From Paracidovorax avenae (GTDB taxonomy: Bacteria > Pseudomonadota > Gammaproteobacteria > Burkholderiales > Burkholderiaceae_C), in the NCBI RefSeq assembly GCF_040892545.1, contig NZ_CP156079.1, positions 2,019,501 to 2,083,500 on the forward strand: DNA of 64,000 bases, written 5' to 3'. A model generated the notes under the pieces. That model made no database searches, was not told the origin of the DNA, and saw only the letters and a list, made by a program, of their open reading frames with translations. The translations under genes were made by a program, and so were the position numbers. Below, one piece after another: positions 18,937 to 27,949 of this stretch (its first letter is position 1; every line of letters starts with the position of its first letter).

Positions 18937-19626
18937 CTAGTGCCGCTTTTCCAGCACCAGCCGGTCGCCCGACCGGTTCATCTGGAATTCGTTGAGGGCG
19001 CTGTTGCCCAGCAGCACGTAGGGCATGCCCTGCGGCGTGACGATGGCGTCCACGCCGAACAGCTCCACGTCGCCCAGCCGGAGGGAGTCGAGCCGCAGGC
19101 GCCAGCCGCGGGCCGTGCCGTTGGCGGTGCCTATCGCCACGGGCTGGCCGCCGCGGTAGTCCAGGCCCAGTCGATCGGCATCGGGCTGGCCGATGGCCAC
19201 CGTGCTCGCGCCCGTGTCCACGAGGTACTGCATGCTGCGGCCATTGACCGTGCCGGTGCCCATGAAATGCCCGCGGCCGTCGGCGATGAGCACCACGGTG
19301 CGTCCCGTGCCCGCGCCGCGGCTGCCGACGCTCACCGGCGCCTCGCCCAGCCGGACGGTGCGGCGTCCGGCGGAAGTTTCCAGCACGGCATCGTCGCCGC
19401 CGACGGACACCACCTTCACGCCGCCGATCGATTCGCCCGCGGCCAGCGCGCGGGGCGCTCCGCCATCCACCACCAGCAGCGCCTTGGCGCCCAGGATGCC
19501 CGTGAGCGCGATCGACTGGGACGCGGCCGGCAGCGGCGCGAGCCATGCCAGCGCGCAGGCGACGGCGCACGCGCGCACCATGCGCGGCGCCAGGGCCTGG
19601 TCGGGGACGTCGGGCAGGGGGGGCAC
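18937..19626 (-). CDS. retropepsin-like aspartic protease (clan AA, TIGR02281-type)
   Basis: The 229-residue protein begins with a signal-like hydrophobic segment (about residues 17-36, ending ASQS), so it is exported or anchored. A beta-rich region with SIGGVKVVSVGGDDAVLE follows. The C-terminal half has the single aspartic protease motif YLVDTGASTVAIG near residue 135 and the closing VLLGNSALNEF. Proteins of this kind act as homodimers like retropepsin. It ends four bases from the start of the HD-domain gene, so the two are probably co-transcribed. Substrate unknown. Confidence 0.85.
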   Translation of the reverse strand: MPPLPDVPDQALAPRMVRACAVACALAWLAPLPAASQSIALTGILGAKALLVVDGGAPRALAAGESIGGVKVVSVGGDDAVLETSAGRRTVRLGEAPVSVGSRGAGTGRTVVLIADGRGHFMGTGTVNGRSMQYLVDTGASTVAIGQPDADRLGLDYRGGQPVAIGTANGTARGWRLRLDSLRLGDVELFGVDAIVTPQGMPYVLLGNSALNEFQMNRSGDRLVLEKRH

Positions 19627-19655
19627 GGCGGGGTGGACAGGCGGCGGGCGGCCCG

Positions 19656-20141
19656 TCAGTCGCGGAAGTTGTCGAAGGACAGCGGCACGTCGGTGATGTC
19701 CTTGCGGATCAGCGCCATCACGGCCTGCAGGTCGTCGCGCTTGGCGCCGGTGACGCGAACTTTCTCTTCCTGGATCGCGGCCTGCACCTTGATCTTGCTC
19801 TCCTTGACGAGCTTCTGGATCTTCTTGGCCAGCTCGCTCTCGATGCCGTTGCGCACCTTGATGACCTGCTTGACCTTGTCGCCGCCGATCTTCTGCACGT
19901 CGCCCTTGTCGAGGAAGCGGACGTCCACGTTGCGCTTGGTCAGCTTGTTGCGCAGGATGTCCTCGACCTGCTGCAGCTGGAAATCGGCATCGCCGAAGAG
20001 GGTGATTTCCTTGTCCTTGATCTCGATGGCGGCGGAGGTGCCCTTGAAATCGAAGCGGGTGCCGATTTCCTTGGCCGAGTTCTCCACGGCGTTCTTCACT
20101 TCCACGAGGTTGGCTTCACAGACGGTATCAAAAGAAGGCAT
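19656..20141 (-). CDS. yajQ: YajQ family nucleotide-binding protein
   Basis: YajQ proteins are small cytoplasmic proteins with two RNA-binding-like subdomains; some Xanthomonas and Pseudomonas members bind cyclic di-GMP. The 161-residue protein starts [19 protein letters not shown] and contains [37 protein letters not shown] split over the middle, and [19 protein letters not shown] at the end, a full-length match. It lies first in a minus-strand run with the protease and the HD-domain genes. Whether it binds a nucleotide here cannot be seen. Confidence 0.94.
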   Translation of the reverse strand: MPSFDTVCEANLVEVKNAVENSAKEIGTRFDFKGTSAAIEIKDKEITLFGDADFQLQQVEDILRNKLTKRNVDVRFLDKGDVQKIGGDKVKQVIKVRNGIESELAKKIQKLVKESKIKVQAAIQEEKVRVTGAKRDDLQAVMALIRKDITDVPLSFDNFRD

Positions 20142-20208
20142 GGCTTCGCTCTCGGTATCTCGGGTGGGGGGCCTCGCCCGGCAAGGCCCAAATGCGACAA
20201 TCCGGTGG

Positions 20209-21282
20209 ATGTTAGTCGAGAAAAACGTCCCCCTGCAGGCCTGCAACACCTTCGGCATCGTGGCGCGCGCCCATACGCTGGTGCGCGCGCGCTCGGCCGA
20301 CGACGTGCGGGCGCTGCTCGCCGATCCGCAGCTCGGCGCTGGCCCGCTGTTCGTGCTGGGCGGGGGCAGCAACATCGTGCTCACGGGCGACGTCAAGCCC
20401 GTCGTGCTCAAGATGGAGATCCCGGGCATCCGCCTGGTCGAGGAAACCCCGCGCGCCTGGATCGTGGAGGCCGGCGCGGGCGTGCGCTGGCACGACGCGG
20501 TCGCCTGGACGCTGGAGCACGGTTTTCCGGGACTGGAGAACCTGGCCCTCATCCCCGGCACCGTGGGGGCTGCCCCGGTGCAGAACATCGGCGCGTATGG
20601 CGTCGAGCTGCAGGACCGTTTCGACTCGCTGGACGCCATCGACCTCGCCACCGGCCGCTCGTTCTCGCTGGAATCGGCACAGTGCGCCTTCGGCTACCGC
20701 GACTCCGTCTTCAAGCACGCGCCTGCCGGCAACGGGGCCGACACCGGCCTGCCCCGGGGGATGGGCCTGGCGGGCCGGGCGGTCATCACCCATGTCCGCT
20801 TTCGCCTGCCCAGGCCCTGGAGGCCCGAACTGGGCTACCTGGACCTGGAGCGCAAGCGCCAGGAGGCGGGCGTGGAGCAGCCCACGGCCCGCCAGATCTT
20901 CGACTGGGTGTGCGAGGTGCGCCGCGCCAAGCTGCCCGACCCGGCCGTGCTCGGCAATGCCGGCAGTTTCTTCAAGAACCCTACCGTGACGCCGGAGCAG
21001 TGCTCGGACATCATCGCGCGCGACCCGAAGATCGTGCACTACCCGATGCCGGACGGCACCATCAAGCTCGCGGCCGGCTGGCTCATCGATGCCTGCGGCT
21101 GGAAGGGCAAGACCGTCGGCAAGGCCGGCGTGTACGAAAAGCAGGCCCTGGTGCTGGTCAACCGCGGCCGCGGTGGCGACAGCGTGACGGGCGGCGAGGT
21201 GATGACGCTGGCCAGGGCCATCCAGACGAGCGTCTACGAGCGCTTCGGCATCCGGCTCGAACCCGAGCCGGTGGTGGTCTGA
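20209..21282 (+). CDS. murB: UDP-N-acetylenolpyruvoylglucosamine reductase MurB
   Basis: MurB reduces UDP-GlcNAc-enolpyruvate to UDP-MurNAc with NADPH and FAD, the second committed step of peptidoglycan synthesis. The 357-residue protein is a type I (E. coli-like) enzyme: [10 protein letters not shown] binds FAD near residue 48, [19 protein letters not shown] near residue 117, GYRDSVFK holds the conserved arginine, NAGSFFKNP the catalytic serine (near residue 253), and the terminal [12 protein letters not shown] the catalytic glutamate. The ATG at 20209 lies 67 bases from the divergent yajQ start. Confidence 0.96.
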   Translation: MLVEKNVPLQACNTFGIVARAHTLVRARSADDVRALLADPQLGAGPLFVLGGGSNIVLTGDVKPVVLKMEIPGIRLVEETPRAWIVEAGAGVRWHDAVAWTLEHGFPGLENLALIPGTVGAAPVQNIGAYGVELQDRFDSLDAIDLATGRSFSLESAQCAFGYRDSVFKHAPAGNGADTGLPRGMGLAGRAVITHVRFRLPRPWRPELGYLDLERKRQEAGVEQPTARQIFDWVCEVRRAKLPDPAVLGNAGSFFKNPTVTPEQCSDIIARDPKIVHYPMPDGTIKLAAGWLIDACGWKGKTVGKAGVYEKQALVLVNRGRGGDSVTGGEVMTLARAIQTSVYERFGIRLEPEPVVV

Positions 21283-21313
21283 GCGGCCGCGCTGCGCGAA
21301 CCCGCCGGGCCGC

Positions 21314-22210
21314 TTACCAGGCCATCTCGCCTTTGAGCACCTTGGCGCCCAGTTCGAGCGACGACGCCTCGCCGAGCTGCGGATAGGCCTCCCGCATCGC
21401 GCGCACCACGCCCGCGCTGTCCGGGGACTGCTGCAGTGCGGATTCGAACTTCACCAGGTAGCCGCGCGTGAAATCGATCGTGCCGGCATCCAGCGGCGTG
21501 CCGGGGGCCATGTGGCCGGGCACGACGGTGCGCGGCTGCAGCGCCTTCATCTCGTCGAGCTGCGCGATCCAGGCCTGGCGCTCGGCGGGCTTCTGCGTAT
21601 CGGCAGTCCACACGTGCATGTTGCCGAACACGGCCACGTTGCCCAGGATGGCGTGCAGCGAAGGCACCCATACATACGGACGGTGTGCCAGCGGGCCGGT
21701 CGTGCCGCGGATCTCGATCGCCTCGCCGTCCACCGTGAGCCGGTCTCCTGCGAGGGCTTCGGGCACGATCGGCTGCGCGGGGGCGTTGGCGCCCATCTTG
21801 GGGCCCCAGAACGCCACCTTGGCGGGCAGTTTGGCGGCGATCCTCTCGCGCACCGCCGGCGTGGCGACCACCTTCGCTTGCGGGAAGATCGCCTTCAGCA
21901 CTTCCGCGCCGAAGTAGTAATCCGGGTCGGCGTTGCTCACGAGGACCGTGGTCAGTGTCTTGCCGCTGTCGAGCACGTTGGCGGCGATGCGGTACGCATC
22001 GGCGCGCGTGAAGCCTGCGTCGATCACGACGGCCTCCTTCGGCCCCGTGACGAGGGCCGAGTTCACGAGGAAGCTCGTGGCCGGTGCGTTGACCACCTGG
22101 AGCGCCAGTGGCTGCGCTGCCGGTGACGCGGAAGAAAACACGGCCAGCGTGGCGGCGAGCACGGTGGTGCGAAGGGACGGGGAATGGGCGTGTGCGTTCA
22201 AGGAAGTCAT
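21314..22210 (-). CDS. exported metallo-beta-lactamase-fold protein with altered metal motif
   Basis: The 298-residue protein has a signal peptide (hydrophobic stretch about residues 14-32, cleavage near ASPAAQ) and then an MBL fold: EAVVIDAGF near residue 62, LVSNADPDYYFGAEVL where most members have HxHxDH, the beta-strand ILGNVAVFGNMHVW, and VVPGHMAPG near residue 225. The first two histidines of the canonical metal motif are replaced by Ser/Ala-type residues, so zinc binding would differ or be absent. ATG 22210 is chosen because it gives a proper signal peptide. It is divergent from a LysR regulator gene. Confidence 0.8.
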   Translation of the reverse strand: MTSLNAHAHSPSLRTTVLAATLAVFSSASPAAQPLALQVVNAPATSFLVNSALVTGPKEAVVIDAGFTRADAYRIAANVLDSGKTLTTVLVSNADPDYYFGAEVLKAIFPQAKVVATPAVRERIAAKLPAKVAFWGPKMGANAPAQPIVPEALAGDRLTVDGEAIEIRGTTGPLAHRPYVWVPSLHAILGNVAVFGNMHVWTADTQKPAERQAWIAQLDEMKALQPRTVVPGHMAPGTPLDAGTIDFTRGYLVKFESALQQSPDSAGVVRAMREAYPQLGEASSLELGAKVLKGEMAW

Positions 22211-22257
22211 GGTGTCGTCATCTGAAGAAGTCGCTACAGCAGTCGACTGTATGTTCT

Positions 22258-22315
22258 TGGATCGATCGAATAAACCCTGCAGAATGCCCATATTTGTTGC
22301 CTGGATCGATCGAAT
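22258..22315. promoter_or_regulatory. direct repeats in divergent spacer, candidate LysR operator
   Basis: The 14-base sequence TGGATCGATCGAAT occurs at 22258-22271 and again at 22302-22315, 44 bases apart, and each copy contains the palindrome TCGATCGA. It lies between the divergent MBL-fold gene and LysR gene, with the second copy ending three bases before the LysR start codon. Binding by the LysR protein is inference. Confidence 0.6.
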
Positions 22316-22317
22316 CG

Positions 22318-23208
22318 ATGGACCGACTCACTGCCATGCAGGTGTTCGCCGACGTGGCCTCCACCGGCAGCTTCACTGCCACCGCCGACCGGCTGGACAT
22401 GTCGCGCGCGATGGTCACGCGCTACGTCGCAGCGATGGAGCGCTGGCTCGGCGCGCGGCTGCTGCAGCGCACGACCCGCCGGGTCACGCTCACCGACGCG
22501 GGCGAGCAGTGCCTGCGGCGCTGCCTGCAGATGCTCGACATTGCCGCCGAGGTGGTGGACGAGACCGCACCGTCCGACGGCACGCTGCGCGGCCAGTTGC
22601 GCCTGGCCTGCAGCGTCTCGTTCGGCGCGGCGCAGCTCGCGGCGGCCCTGGGCGATTTCCTGGCGCTGCACCCCCACCTCAAGGTCGATCTGGACGCGGG
22701 CGAAGGCACGGTGAACCTGGTCGCATCGCGCATCGATGTGGCGATCCGCATCGGCAGCGATCCGGACCCGGCCCTGATCGCGCGGCCGCTCGCCGCGTGC
22801 GAATCGGTGCTGGTGGCCGCACCCGATTACCTGCGGCGCGCGGGGCGTCCCGCGCATCCGTCCGAACTGGCCGCCCATGCCTGCCTCGGGCATGCCACCT
22901 ATGGCCGCAGCCGGTGGCGGTTCTCGTCGGGCGGCGAGTCGGTGGAAGTGCCTGTGACGACGCGCCTGACCGCCAACGACGCGGTGGTGCTGCTGGCCGC
23001 CGCCGAGGCCGGCGCAGGCATCGCGCTGCAGCCCGCCTATCTTGCGCGCCCGCGCATCGCTGCCAATGCGCTGGAAGCGCTGCTGCCGCAGTGGCAGCCG
23101 CCCGTGCTCACGGTCTATGCGCTCTATCCCTCGCGCCGGCACCTGCCGGCGGCCGTGCGGGCGCTGCTGGATTTCCTGGCCGAGCGCTTCGCAGGGGCGC
23201 GCTGGTAG
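22318..23208 (+). CDS. LysR-type transcriptional regulator
   Basis: The 296-residue protein starts MDRLTAMQVFADVASTGSF, the usual LysR N-terminus, with the helix-turn-helix in TADRLDMSRAMVTRYVAAME and the following TTRRVTLTDAGE. The effector domain (from about residue 90) resembles the CrgA/DsdC-like group that controls neighbouring single genes. It is divergent from the MBL-fold gene, and two copies of a 14-base repeat lie directly in front of it, consistent with autoregulation and control of that neighbour. The inducer is unknown. Confidence 0.94.
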   Translation: MDRLTAMQVFADVASTGSFTATADRLDMSRAMVTRYVAAMERWLGARLLQRTTRRVTLTDAGEQCLRRCLQMLDIAAEVVDETAPSDGTLRGQLRLACSVSFGAAQLAAALGDFLALHPHLKVDLDAGEGTVNLVASRIDVAIRIGSDPDPALIARPLAACESVLVAAPDYLRRAGRPAHPSELAAHACLGHATYGRSRWRFSSGGESVEVPVTTRLTANDAVVLLAAAEAGAGIALQPAYLARPRIAANALEALLPQWQPPVLTVYALYPSRRHLPAAVRALLDFLAERFAGARW

Positions 23209-23233
23209 ACGCTGCGGCCGCATCCGAAAAGGC

Positions 23234-23704
23234 TCAGGGCACCGCGTGCCCTGCCGGCGGCGCGCGGAACGCGACCATGAGCCGGTTCCAGCCATTGATG
23301 GCGACGATGGCCATCGACAGCTCCACGATCTCCGCCTCGGTGAACTGGGCACGTACTTCGTCGTAGACGCTGTCGGGCACCTGCGAAGAGGCCACCAGCG
23401 TGAGCGCCTCCGTCCAGGCGAGGGCGGCGCACTCGCGGGCATCGAACACGCCGGACTCCCGCCAGGCGGCCAGCAGGTGCAGCCGGCGGTCGCTCTCGCC
23501 GTGCTCGCGCGCCACGCGGGCGTGCATGTCGATGCAGAAGGCGCAGCCGTTGATCTGCGAGGCACGCATCTTCACCAGTTCGTGCAGCTGCACGGGCAGC
23601 TTGCCGGCGTTCACGTGCTTCTGCAGCGCGAACATCGCCTGGTAGCTGGCGGGATGGCGGCGCGGCAGGTCGATGCGCGGGGCGTGGGAGGTGGTCGTGG
23701 TCAT
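23234..23704 (-). CDS. carboxymuconolactone decarboxylase/AhpD-like protein
   Basis: The 156-residue protein belongs to the AhpD/CMD fold. It has the redox motif CAFCIDMH (CxxCxxxH, near residue 53), which in AhpD-like proteins provides peroxidase-linked disulfide chemistry, after the typical LHELVKMRASQING. ATG 23704 is used because AAAGG precedes it. It lies directly downstream of an ECF41-type sigma factor gene; such sigma factors are known to control COE genes (carboxymuconolactone decarboxylase, oxidoreductase, epimerase). The physiological substrate of these proteins is not known. Confidence 0.9.
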   Translation of the reverse strand: MTTTTSHAPRIDLPRRHPASYQAMFALQKHVNAGKLPVQLHELVKMRASQINGCAFCIDMHARVAREHGESDRRLHLLAAWRESGVFDARECAALAWTEALTLVASSQVPDSVYDEVRAQFTEAEIVELSMAIVAINGWNRLMVAFRAPPAGHAVP

Positions 23705-23748
23705 GAATGGCCTTTCGTCGAGAAGTACAGGTGGAATGGGATGGAGCG

Positions 23749-23774
23749 GACGCAGGGCCAATGCGCGTGTGGCA
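23749..23774 (-). promoter_or_regulatory. candidate ECF41 promoter of the AhpD-like gene
   Basis: On the minus strand TGCCACA (23774-23768) is followed after 15 bases by CGTC (23752-23749), close to the ECF41 consensus TGTCACA/CGTC. It lies 45 bases before the ATG and between the sigma gene and its presumed target. One -35 mismatch makes this the weaker of the two sites. Confidence 0.5.
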
Positions 23775-23800
23775 CGAGTGCCGCCCGGCCCGCGGGTCGG

Positions 23801-24691
23801 TCAAAGGCCGCGCAGCTTGTCCGGGTTGAGGACCGAATAGATCGCGCGGATGCGCGCGCCGTCGGTCTCGAAGGCCATGACCGACCGCATGGCGCCGCTG
23901 TCCGCTTCGCGCACGATCAGGCCGGGTGCGCCATTGACCTCGGCCGCTTCGATGGGTTGCCCCGCCAGGTAGCGGCGCCAGATGCCCGCGGCCAGCCGGG
24001 CGAGCGCGCGCGGGCCGTGCAGCACCCTGCTGGCCGCGCGCACGCGGCCGCCGCCGTCGGATGTCCACTGCGCCTCCTCCGAAAACAACGCGAGCAGCTC
24101 GGCATGGCTGTGCGTGCGCATGGCTTCCAGAAAGCGCGCGACCAGTGCTCGGCCCGCTTCGGGCGTGGCGGAAAAGCGGGTCCTGCGGGAGCGCACCTGG
24201 ATGCGGGCGCGGTGCACCAGCTGCCGGCAGGCGGCCTCGCTGCGGCCGAGCACGTGCGCCACTTCGCCGTAGTCGCTGTCGAACACGTCGTGCAGCAGGA
24301 AGGCTGCGCGTTCGTCGGGCGTCAGTTGCTCCAGCACCACGAGCAGGGCGATGGACAGGTCGCCCGCCAGTTCCGCGCGCGCATCGGCGGGCGGCGCGGC
24401 CTCGGCGCCCAGCCAGGGCTCCGGCAGCCACGGCCCGCGGTAGGCCTCGCGCTCGGCGCGCGCCGAGCGCAGCCGATCCACGCACAGGCGCGTGGTGGTG
24501 GCGACGAGCCAGGCCTCCGCCGCCTGGACGCGCTCGGCGGGCGTGGCCTGCCAGCGCAGCCAGACGTCCTGCACGGCGTCCTCGGCGTCGGCGCGCGAGC
24601 CCAGCATCCGGTAGGCGATCGCGCCCAGCCGCGCGCGGTGGTGCTGGAACACGGCGGCATGGCCGTCCTGGGCGGAGCCCTGCGTGGACAT
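23801..24691 (-). CDS. ECF41-type RNA polymerase sigma factor with SnoaL-like C-terminal domain
   Basis: The protein (296 residues from ATG 24691; an ATG at 24721 would add ten) has sigma region 2 (RLGAIAYRMLGSRADAEDAVQDVWLRW, split here into two parts: RLGAIAYRMLGS and DAEDAVQDVWLRW), region 4 (LTPDERAAFLLHDVFDSDY ending in RSEAACRQLVHRAR), and a C-terminal extension of about 110 residues. That extension is the SnoaL/NTF2-like domain that replaces an anti-sigma factor in ECF41, ending with the conserved NPDKL. The AhpD-like gene downstream is the expected COE target. A matching promoter directly upstream suggests autoregulation. Confidence 0.9.
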   Translation of the reverse strand: MSTQGSAQDGHAAVFQHHRARLGAIAYRMLGSRADAEDAVQDVWLRWQATPAERVQAAEAWLVATTTRLCVDRLRSARAEREAYRGPWLPEPWLGAEAAPPADARAELAGDLSIALLVVLEQLTPDERAAFLLHDVFDSDYGEVAHVLGRSEAACRQLVHRARIQVRSRRTRFSATPEAGRALVARFLEAMRTHSHAELLALFSEEAQWTSDGGGRVRAASRVLHGPRALARLAAGIWRRYLAGQPIEAAEVNGAPGLIVREADSGAMRSVMAFETDGARIRAIYSVLNPDKLRGL

Positions 24692-24729
24692 CGGCGGAAT
24701 CGGGAAAAAATCGGTGGTCATGCCCTCAA

Positions 24730-24756
24730 GACGAATGGCGAGCCCGGTTTGTGACG
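24730..24756 (-). promoter_or_regulatory. candidate ECF41 promoter of the sigma factor gene
   Basis: On the minus strand CGTCACA (24756-24750) and CGTC (24733-24730) are separated by 16 bases, matching the ECF41 consensus except for one -35 base. Transcription would begin near the ATG at 24721, so translation would be leaderless or start at 24691. Confidence 0.6.
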
Positions 24757-24786
24757 GGCAACCGTGCCGGCCGGTGCTCACGGGCG

Positions 24787-24821
24787 AAAAAAAGCCGCCC
24801 GGCCTGGCGGCGGGGCGGCTT
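24787..24821 (-). terminator. intrinsic terminator of argG
   Basis: On the minus strand the stem AAGCCGCCC/GGGCGGCTT with an intervening loop is followed by a run of T residues, about 50 bases after the argG stop. Confidence 0.88.
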
Positions 24822-24871
24822 CATGCGGGAGGGCATGCACCACCGCAGGGATGGCACAGCGCTGCCTTCGC

Positions 24872-26275
<1,404 letters not shown>

Positions 26276-26593
26276 TCAGCCGAAGTGGCAGATGTAGTGG
26301 TAGGCCTCGGCCACGCGGATCTGGAACTTCGAGTTGCCGGGCACGCTGAACTTCTCGCCCTCCCCGGACTTCACCCAGGCATCGGTGCCGTCCAGCTGGT
26401 ACTCGCAGGCACCGCCCACGCATTCCATGATCTCCGGCGCGCCCGTGTTGAAGGTGAGGGTGGCGGGCAGGATCACGCCGACCGACTTCTTCGTGCCGTC
26501 GGGGAAGGTGATGCCGTGGCTCACGCACTTGCCGTCGAAGTACACGTTGGCTCGGGTGGTGACGGACACGCCGTCGATCTTTTCGGTCGTCAT
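26276..26593 (-). CDS. ppnP: pyrimidine/purine nucleoside phosphorylase PpnP
   Basis: PpnP is a small cupin that phosphorolyses several nucleosides to base and ribose 1-phosphate. The 105-residue protein matches the family along its whole length: VSHGITFPDGTKKSVGV near residue 24, LPATLTFNTGAPEIMEC, the EYQLDG strand, and the end GNSKFQIRVAEAYHYICHFG split over the last 20 residues. ATG 26593 agrees with the family N-terminus. It precedes argG on the same strand; no metabolic link between the two is obvious. Confidence 0.92.
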   Translation of the reverse strand: MTTEKIDGVSVTTRANVYFDGKCVSHGITFPDGTKKSVGVILPATLTFNTGAPEIMECVGGACEYQLDGTDAWVKSGEGEKFSVPGNSKFQIRVAEAYHYICHFG

Positions 26594-26687
26594 GGATGCG
26601 CTGCTCTTTGGGAAAAGGGGAGGATGGAGGGCGAAAGCCGAAGATTCTAGAGCGTCCGCGGCCGCGTCCATTCCGGGCGCGGGCATG

Positions 26688-26709
26688 AAAAAGGAGCCCG
26701 AAGGCTCCT
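26688..26709 (-). terminator. intrinsic terminator of the glycine-zipper gene
   Basis: On the minus strand the perfect stem GGAGCC/GGCTCC with a TTCG-type tetraloop is followed by five T, 24 bases after the stop codon at 26733. Confidence 0.9.
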
Positions 26710-26732
26710 CGTCGCGGCGGGGCGCGGCGCGT

Positions 26733-27383
26733 TCAGCGCCAGTACGGGTCGCCCGGAGGGCCGTAGGGCCGCCCGTAGGCGTCGCGGTACTCGATCACCG
26801 TGGCGGCCGGCGGCGTCACGTACGCGGGCGGGCCGGGCTGCGTGGACACCACCACGCCGGGCTGCACATAGGTCGTCGTGGTGCTGCCGTACACCGGAGC
26901 GCGCGGTGCGCTCGCCAGGGGCTGCACGCTCAGCGGGATCCAGGCGCCCGGATCGTGCTGGGTGCGCGTGGTGTACTGCCGGCCTGCATATTCATACAGC
27001 ACGTCGTAGCCCACGACCCGGTTCTCGTAATGCGTCTGGTTGGTGCAGCGCGTGACGTTCTGGTACTCGGGGCGGCTGCCCTCGATGTTGTTGCCCAGTA
27101 TCGCGCCGCCGATCAGGCCCAGGGCGGTGGCGGCGACCCGGCCGCCGCCATGTCCGATGGCATTGCCGGCGGCACCGCCGGCGACCGCGCCCAGCACGGC
27201 GCCGGCCCCCGTGGGACGGGATTCGGAATAGATGGTCTCGTTGCCGCACACCTGCTGCGGGATGGCGACCTGCTGGGTGACCGGCGTGGCGGAGAGCACC
27301 CGGCCCTGTTCCTGGGCGCTCGCGTTCGTGGCTGCGGCGGCCGCCAGGGCGGCGAGGGCGGTCCAGACGATGGTCTTTTTCAT
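26733..27383 (-). CDS. exported glycine-zipper 2TM domain protein
   Basis: The 216-residue protein has a Sec signal peptide (MKKTIVWTALAALAAAAATN, cleavage near ASAQE) without a lipobox. A glycine-zipper segment follows (GAGAVLGAVAGGAAGNAIG and GLIGGAILGNNIEG, about residues 58-100), as in the 17-kDa surface antigen (Rick_17kDa_Anti) family of outer-membrane-associated proteins. The C-terminal third is rich in Pro, Tyr and Gly and looks flexible. A strong ribosome site (AAAGGAG) precedes ATG 27383. Its function is unknown; proteins of this kind are usually linked to envelope integrity. Confidence 0.82.
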   Translation of the reverse strand: MKKTIVWTALAALAAAAATNASAQEQGRVLSATPVTQQVAIPQQVCGNETIYSESRPTGAGAVLGAVAGGAAGNAIGHGGGRVAATALGLIGGAILGNNIEGSRPEYQNVTRCTNQTHYENRVVGYDVLYEYAGRQYTTRTQHDPGAWIPLSVQPLASAPRAPVYGSTTTTYVQPGVVVSTQPGPPAYVTPPAATVIEYRDAYGRPYGPPGDPYWR

Positions 27384-27515
27384 GGAGAAGCTCCTTTCGG
27401 TCGGCATACAACGCTCCGGCCTGCAGAAAAGTTTAGGCGCCGGCCGTGAAGCCGCCGGAGGGGGCACGTAAAACTCCGTAAAGTTCGGTGTCTTTCCGGT
27501 GGAGCGGTTGCCGTG

Positions 27516-27902
27516 TCACTGCTTGGAGGCGGCCGCGAGCCGTTCGTTCCATCGGGCATCCTGGAAGCCCACCGTCACCTCGCCGCCGGCTTCGCCCGCC
27601 CATTCCACCACTGGCCGCTTGATGGCGCTGGGCTGCGCCTGCAGCAGCGTGGCGGCGCTGGCCGCGTCGCGCACTGCCGCCTGGGCCTGCGGGTCCAGCT
27701 TGCGCCAGGTGGTGCCCTGGCGGTTCACCAGGGGCTCCCAGCCCAGCGACGCCATCCAGGCGGCGAGGCGCTCCGCAGGAACGCCCTGTTTCCTGAAGTC
27801 GTGGAAGCGGTACTCGACGCCGTGCTCCGTGAGCCACGTGCGTGCCTTCTTGACCGTGTCGCAGTTGGGAATGCCATAGACGATGGGGGTGGGGGTACTC
27901 AT
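27516..27902 (-). CDS. ArsC/Spx-family protein (YffB-like)
   Basis: The 128-residue protein has the thioredoxin-like ArsC fold: VYGIPNCDTVKKARTWL at the N-terminus with a single active-site cysteine, then YRFHDFRKQGV, and FQDARWNERL at the end. It matches the YffB branch rather than true arsenate reductases, which keep further catalytic arginines in a different arrangement. The family role is unclear, perhaps glutathione-dependent thiol reduction. It is divergent from folC with 47 bases between the starts. Confidence 0.88.
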   Translation of the reverse strand: MSTPTPIVYGIPNCDTVKKARTWLTEHGVEYRFHDFRKQGVPAERLAAWMASLGWEPLVNRQGTTWRKLDPQAQAAVRDAASAATLLQAQPSAIKRPVVEWAGEAGGEVTVGFQDARWNERLAAASKQ

Positions 27903-27949
27903 GCGCCCGATCATCCTGCAACGCCGCCTCGGCGACAATCGCCGGCTCT

